Source: an uncultured Collinsella sp.
GTDB lineage: Bacteria > Actinomycetota > Coriobacteriia > Coriobacteriales > Coriobacteriaceae
DNA: 9,607 bases
NCBI GenBank assembly: GCA_938023905.1
Contig: CALJCO010000145.1
Coordinates: forward strand, 1-9,607
Direction of reading: 5' to 3'
Below the pieces are notes generated by a model. It did not search any database. It saw nothing but the letters and a program-made list of their open reading frames with translations, and was not told the origin of the DNA. The translations under genes and the position numbers were made by a program. Shown piece by piece: positions 6,854 through 9,607 of this stretch (positions are counted from its first letter, which is position 1; the number at the start of each line of letters is the position of its first letter).

Positions 6854-8230
6854 CTACTCCTCTGCGGCCTGCGTGCCGGCGGCACGGGCCAAATCATCGA
6901 TTGCAAGGGTATCGGAACTCAGGGCGCGATGGCGTCCATCGAGCGCGGGCTCGCCCGCCTGCTCCACGGCCAGCGACTCGCCGGTGCGCATGTACCACGC
7001 GGCGCGACGACCCCAGACCAGCGCCTCGAGCAGACTATTTGATGCAAGGCGATTCTTGCCGTGAACGCCGTTGCAAGCCGTCTCGCCCGCGGCGTAGAGC
7101 TCGGGCATCGAAGTGCGGCCGTCCTTATCGACCCATACGCCGCCCATAAAGTAGTGCTGCGTGGGCGTAACGGGGATGGGCTCGTCCAAGATGTCGCGGC
7201 CGTCCTCAAGGCAGCGCGCGCGAATGTTGGCAAAGTGCCCAGTCACCACGTCGCGCTCGACGGGGGCAAAGCTCAGCCACTCGTGCTCGGTGCCGTCCTG
7301 CTTCATCTGCTCGCGGATGGCGGCAGCGACAACGTCGCGCGGCTGCAACTCGTCGGTAAAACGCTCGCCGGCGGCATTGAGCAGAATCGCGCCCTCACCG
7401 CGGCAGCTCTCGCTGATCAGGAACGTACGGCCTGGCTGCGGCGAGAACAGGCCCGTGGGATGGATCTGCACGTAGTCCAGGTGCTCCATCTTAATGCCGT
7501 GCTCCTGCGCGATGTAGCAGGCGTCGCCCGTGAGCTGCGGGTAGTTGGTCGAATGGTCGTATACGCCACCGATGCCGCCCGTCGCCCACAGCGTATGGCG
7601 GGCATGGATCTTAAACGGCTTACCGACATGCACGCCCTCAGCGGCATTTGCCAGCTCGTCGGCGGGGCGAGCTGAATCGTCCTCGTCCACGGCAACAGCG
7701 ACGACACCAGTGCACACCGTGGCCCCATCGCGCTCGGCCGTCAGGATGTCGGTCATGGCAACGTGTTCGAGAATCTGCACGTTGTCCAGCTTGCGGACGG
7801 CCTGAAGCAGCTTGGTCGTAATCTCCTTGCCCGTAATGTCGGCATGGAAGGCAATGCGCGGACGGCTGTGCGCGCCCTCGCGGGTAAAGTCGAGGCCGCC
7901 ATCGGCCTTGCGCTCAAAATCCACGCCCATCGCTAGCAGGTCGTTGATGACCGAGCGGCTCGAGCGGATCATGATGTCGACGCTCTCGCGGCGGTTCTCG
8001 TAATGGCCGGCGTGCATGGTGTCCTCAAAGAAGGCATCGTAGTCCGAGCCCTCGGGCAGCACGCAGATGCCGCCCTGCGCGAGCATCGAATCGCACTCGT
8101 CGACCGCGCCCTTGGAGAGCATGATCACGCGCGTACTCGTCGGCAGGTTGAGCGCCGCGTACAGGCCCGCCACGCCGCAGCCGGCAATGACGACGTCGCA
8201 CTCCATATCGGGGTATTGCTTGGTTTCCAC
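6854..8230 (-). CDS. nadB: L-aspartate oxidase (FAD-dependent)
   Basis: A 458-residue NadB that oxidises L-aspartate to iminoaspartate, the first step of de novo NAD synthesis. An FAD-binding GCGVAGLYAAL loop is close to the N-terminus. It is followed by SMLAQGGI, EGAHSRPRI, ATGGIGGVYDHSTN, DYVQIHPTG, ESCRGEGA, the PTQHYFMGGV active-site block and the FAD-binding AAGETACNGVHGKNRLASNSLLEA. Only about 45 residues follow that block, so most of the C-terminal helical domain of the 540-residue E. coli enzyme is missing; shorter forms exist in other bacteria, and no frameshift is evident. I chose the GTG at 8230 because GGGAGAGGA ends 5 bases upstream. The ATG at 8257 lies inside a hairpin and has no ribosome site, and the reading frame further upstream overlaps nadA. 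The gap after nadA is 55 bases. Confidence 0.95.
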   Translation of the reverse strand: METKQYPDMECDVVIAGCGVAGLYAALNLPTSTRVIMLSKGAVDECDSMLAQGGICVLPEGSDYDAFFEDTMHAGHYENRRESVDIMIRSSRSVINDLLAMGVDFERKADGGLDFTREGAHSRPRIAFHADITGKEITTKLLQAVRKLDNVQILEHVAMTDILTAERDGATVCTGVVAVAVDEDDSARPADELANAAEGVHVGKPFKIHARHTLWATGGIGGVYDHSTNYPQLTGDACYIAQEHGIKMEHLDYVQIHPTGLFSPQPGRTFLISESCRGEGAILLNAAGERFTDELQPRDVVAAAIREQMKQDGTEHEWLSFAPVERDVVTGHFANIRARCLEDGRDILDEPIPVTPTQHYFMGGVWVDKDGRTSMPELYAAGETACNGVHGKNRLASNSLLEALVWGRRAAWYMRTGESLAVEQAGEPALDGRHRALSSDTLAIDDLARAAGTQAAEE

Positions 8231-8242
8231 AGGAATCCTCTC
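8228..8242 (-). promoter_or_regulatory. Ribosome site deciding the GTG start of nadB
   Basis: On the minus strand GAGAGGA is followed five bases later by GTG (8230-8228). It lies just outside the hairpin at 8249-8281, so it stays accessible when that hairpin forms. It favours GTG over the in-frame ATG at 8257. Confidence 0.65.
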
Positions 8243-8248
8243 CCTTGA

Positions 8249-8281
8249 ATGTGACATAAGGAACCGTCCCTCATGCCACAT
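8249..8281 (-). repeat. Hairpin between nadA and nadB (REP-like)
   Basis: ATGTGACATAAGGAA and TTCCTTATGTCACAT-like arms form a 15-position stem around a 3-base loop. Twelve positions are Watson-Crick pairs, and the three mismatches (8254/8276, 8258/8272, 8262/8268) are all G-U pairs in minus-strand RNA. It begins 5 bases after the nadA stop. The GGGACGGTTCCTTATGTCAC string resembles extragenic palindromes I remember from anaerobic Gram-positive genomes, but no search was possible. Confidence 0.65.
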
Positions 8282-8285
8282 TGTT

Positions 8286-9311
8286 CTAGCGTGCTGCGTA
8301 CTCGAGCATGCGGTCGAGCGTGAGCTTGGCCTGGTCTGCCGCCTCGTCCGAGACGCCGATCTGCACCTCGCCCTCACCCGTCTCCAGGCAGCGCACGAGC
8401 TTTTCGAGCGTGATGAGATCCATGTTGACGCAGGTGGGCTGCACCGCGGGGAAGTAGAACTTCTTGCCGGTGCCCTGGCAGCGGCGCTCGAGCTCGTAGA
8501 GCACACCGCGGACCGTCACGATAATGAACTCGCTCGCGTCCGACTCCTCGGCGTACTTGATAATGCCGGCGGTGGAGCCGATGTAGTCGGCCTCGGCCAG
8601 GACGTCGGCCTTGCACTCGGGATGCGCCAGCACGAGCGCGTCGGGGTGGGCCTCCGTCGCGTCGACGATCTGCTCGACGGAGATGATGTGATGGCGCGGG
8701 CAGTAGCCGTTGTTGAGGATGACGTGCTTTTGCGGCACCTGCTCGGCTACGAAACGGCCCAGGTTTTGGTCGGGAATGAACAGGATATGCTGCTGCGGCA
8801 GCTCGGACACGATCTTAACGGCGTTGGAGCTGGTGACGCACACGTCGCTCCAGCTCTTGATCTCGACCGTGGAGTTGACGTAGCAGACCACGGCCAGGTC
8901 GTCGCCGTACTCGGTGCGCGCCGCGTCGACCGTCTCGCGCTTGACCATGTGAGCCATGGGGCAGTCCGCGCCCGGCTCGGGCAGCAGCACGGTCTTGGTG
9001 GGGTTGAGCAGCTTGGCGCTCTCGCCCATAAACTCCACGCCGCACAGCACGATAGTCTGCTGCGGTAAGCTCTTGGCAAGCTTTGCCAAGTAGAAGCTGT
9101 CGCCGACGTAATCGGCAACGGCTTGGACCTCGGGCGCCACATAGTAGTGCGCCAGAATCACCGCATCACGCTGGGTTTTTAATTGCTGAATGGCCTCGAC
9201 GAGCTCTGCGGGCACCAGTGCCGCGCGCTCCGTTGCCGTCGTTGCCGATGCTAGGCCGGCCGCGATATCGCGTGCAAGCTCCGACGCATCCATGTTCGCG
9301 CTCTGTGCCAT
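8286..9311 (-). CDS. nadA: Quinolinate synthase A ([4Fe-4S])
   Basis: A 341-residue NadA, which condenses iminoaspartate with dihydroxyacetone phosphate to quinolinate. Family motifs are all present: AHYYVAPEVQAVADYVGDS, CGVEFMGESAKLLNP, LLPEPGADCPMA, YVNSTVEIKSWSDVCVTSSN, FIPDQNLG, HPECKADVLAEADYIGSTAG and FPAVQPTCVNM. The three cluster ligands are most likely Cys117, Cys204 (NGYCPRHH) and Cys294 (PTCVNM); their spacing of 87 and 90 residues fits the family. Because the cluster is oxygen-sensitive, the enzyme suits an anaerobe. The first about 35 residues are a variable Ala-rich lead. I chose the ATG at 9311 because GAGAGGGG ends 5 bases upstream; a TTG one codon earlier would be too close to that site. 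It is the first gene of nadABC-niaR, with the promoter and putative NiaR operator directly upstream. Confidence 0.97.
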   Translation of the reverse strand: MAQSANMDASELARDIAAGLASATTATERAALVPAELVEAIQQLKTQRDAVILAHYYVAPEVQAVADYVGDSFYLAKLAKSLPQQTIVLCGVEFMGESAKLLNPTKTVLLPEPGADCPMAHMVKRETVDAARTEYGDDLAVVCYVNSTVEIKSWSDVCVTSSNAVKIVSELPQQHILFIPDQNLGRFVAEQVPQKHVILNNGYCPRHHIISVEQIVDATEAHPDALVLAHPECKADVLAEADYIGSTAGIIKYAEESDASEFIIVTVRGVLYELERRCQGTGKKFYFPAVQPTCVNMDLITLEKLVRCLETGEGEVQIGVSDEAADQAKLTLDRMLEYAAR

Positions 9312-9346
9312 CAAGGCCCCTCTCTTTTGGCGAATCTTGGGGCTTT

Positions 9347-9375
9347 AGTATGACACCTAGGTTTACAGCTGACAA
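9347..9375 (-). promoter_or_regulatory. nadA promoter
   Basis: On the minus strand TTGTCA (9375-9370, 5 of 6 to consensus) and CATACT (9352-9347, 4 of 6) are exactly 17 bases apart. Transcription would start near 9340, about 30 bases before the nadA ATG. The -35 box falls in the centre of the 44-bp palindrome and the spacer is covered by one palindrome arm, an arrangement that suits repression. Confidence 0.65.
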
Positions 9376-9396
9376 GACAGCTGTAAACCTAGGTGT
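9353..9396. promoter_or_regulatory. 44-bp palindrome, probable NiaR operator
   Basis: The arms ACACCTAGGTTTACAGCTG (9353-9371) and CAGCTGTAAACCTAGGTGT (9378-9396) are perfect 19-bp inverted repeats around ACAAGA. TTTACA half-sites occur at 9362-9367, 9387-9382 and 9399-9394 (the last two on the minus strand), with a degenerate fourth at the left edge, so two repressor dimers could bind. It overlaps the nadA promoter of an operon that encodes NiaR. The palindrome is certain; the identity of its binding protein is inferred from context. Confidence 0.75.
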
Positions 9397-9419
9397 AAAG
9401 TTGGAATAAAGATTCAATT

Positions 9420-9480
9420 TTGGGGCGGATCCATTTTCGAACTGGCAAGCTGAGGATAGCCGAAAATGGACCCGCCCCAA
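9420..9480. repeat. 20-bp inverted repeat upstream of the nad operon
   Basis: Arms at 9420-9439 and 9461-9480 (TTGGGGCGGATCCATTTTCG and its near-complement) have one mismatch, a G-U pair in minus-strand RNA, around a 21-base loop. No T-run follows on either strand, so it is not a normal terminator. It lies upstream of the nadA promoter. It may be a dispersed palindrome or the 3' end of a transcript entering from outside the window. Confidence 0.65.
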
Positions 9481-9607
9481 GATTCGAGCGGCCCGTTTTG
9501 TCCTGGGCCAAGGGGCGGTGGTCAAAAAAGGCCAAATATGAGTACTGTCACCAGGTGGCGCGCGCAGACGTGGTGTAAGAGCGTCCCGAGGTCCGTCGCT
9601 GCAAGTC
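9481..9607. other. Noncoding right edge
   Basis: No start codon with a convincing ribosome site or family-like protein is seen. The stretch contains an A-rich patch (GTCAAAAAAGGCCAAATATG, 9523-9542) and a weak GGCCC/GGGCC dyad (9490-9494 with 9505-9509). It may be the upstream or downstream flank of a gene outside the window. Confidence 0.5.

Noticed and set aside
6014..7042. A 342-residue plus-strand open frame across nadC and the nadB end
   Set aside because: It is antisense to two well-recognised enzymes and has shadow-like composition.
8231..8506. A longer nadB reading frame extending upstream into nadA
   Set aside because: The extra N-terminal part is out-of-frame nadA sequence (Ser/Arg-rich). 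The GTG at 8230 has a good ribosome site and gives the FAD-binding loop near the N-terminus.
9166..9525. A 119-residue minus-strand frame covering the nadA promoter region
   Set aside because: It runs through two long palindromes and into nadA in another frame, and has no ribosome site or recognisable domain.

Overview
This is a 9.6 kb window from a high-GC bacterium with eight genes on the minus strand and one on the plus strand. The dnaK-grpE-dnaJ-hspR order with a MerR-type HspR at the end is the actinobacterial heat-shock layout. The linked nadA-nadB-nadC-niaR cluster and the ferredoxin-rich, anaerobe-like character suggest a Coriobacteriia member, probably Collinsella or a close relative. 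That assignment is inference from gene content and composition, not from a marker gene.

Layout, left to right: (1) 1-128, noncoding edge with two perfect hairpins, the second starting at the hspR stop codon. (2) 129-4428, the heat-shock operon, read from right to left: dnaK, grpE, dnaJ (a J-protein without the zinc-finger domain) and hspR. dnaK and grpE are 2 bases apart. grpE and dnaJ are separated by two hairpins. (3) 4429-5022, a 594-base divergent intergenic region with the dnaK leader and promoter, TTTGAG/CTCAAA dyads that may be HspR sites, a four-unit alternating inverted-repeat array, and the promoter and leader hairpin of the ferredoxin gene. (4) 5023-5208, a 2[4Fe-4S] ferredoxin on the plus strand with a strong intrinsic terminator. 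(5) 5337-5434, a long, highly structured palindromic element between the convergent ferredoxin and niaR genes. (6) 5445-9311, the NAD synthesis operon, read from right to left: nadA, nadB, nadC, niaR. (7) 9347-9396, promoter plus a 44-bp palindrome with perfect 19-bp arms, the likely NiaR operator. (8) 9420-9607, another long hairpin and a noncoding right edge.

How the genes work together: DnaK, GrpE and the J-protein form a chaperone cycle, and HspR probably represses the operon with DnaK as co-repressor, as known in Streptomyces. NadB oxidises aspartate to iminoaspartate, NadA condenses it with dihydroxyacetone phosphate to quinolinate, and NadC converts quinolinate to nicotinate mononucleotide. 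NiaR, the last gene, should sense niacin and shut the operon through the palindrome overlapping the nadA promoter.

No undescribed multi-gene system is visible; the protein-coding content is ordinary. The unusual part is the intergenic DNA: almost every gap carries a different long, near-perfect palindrome. Two of these (8249-8281 and 9420-9480) have mismatches that all become G-U pairs in minus-strand RNA.
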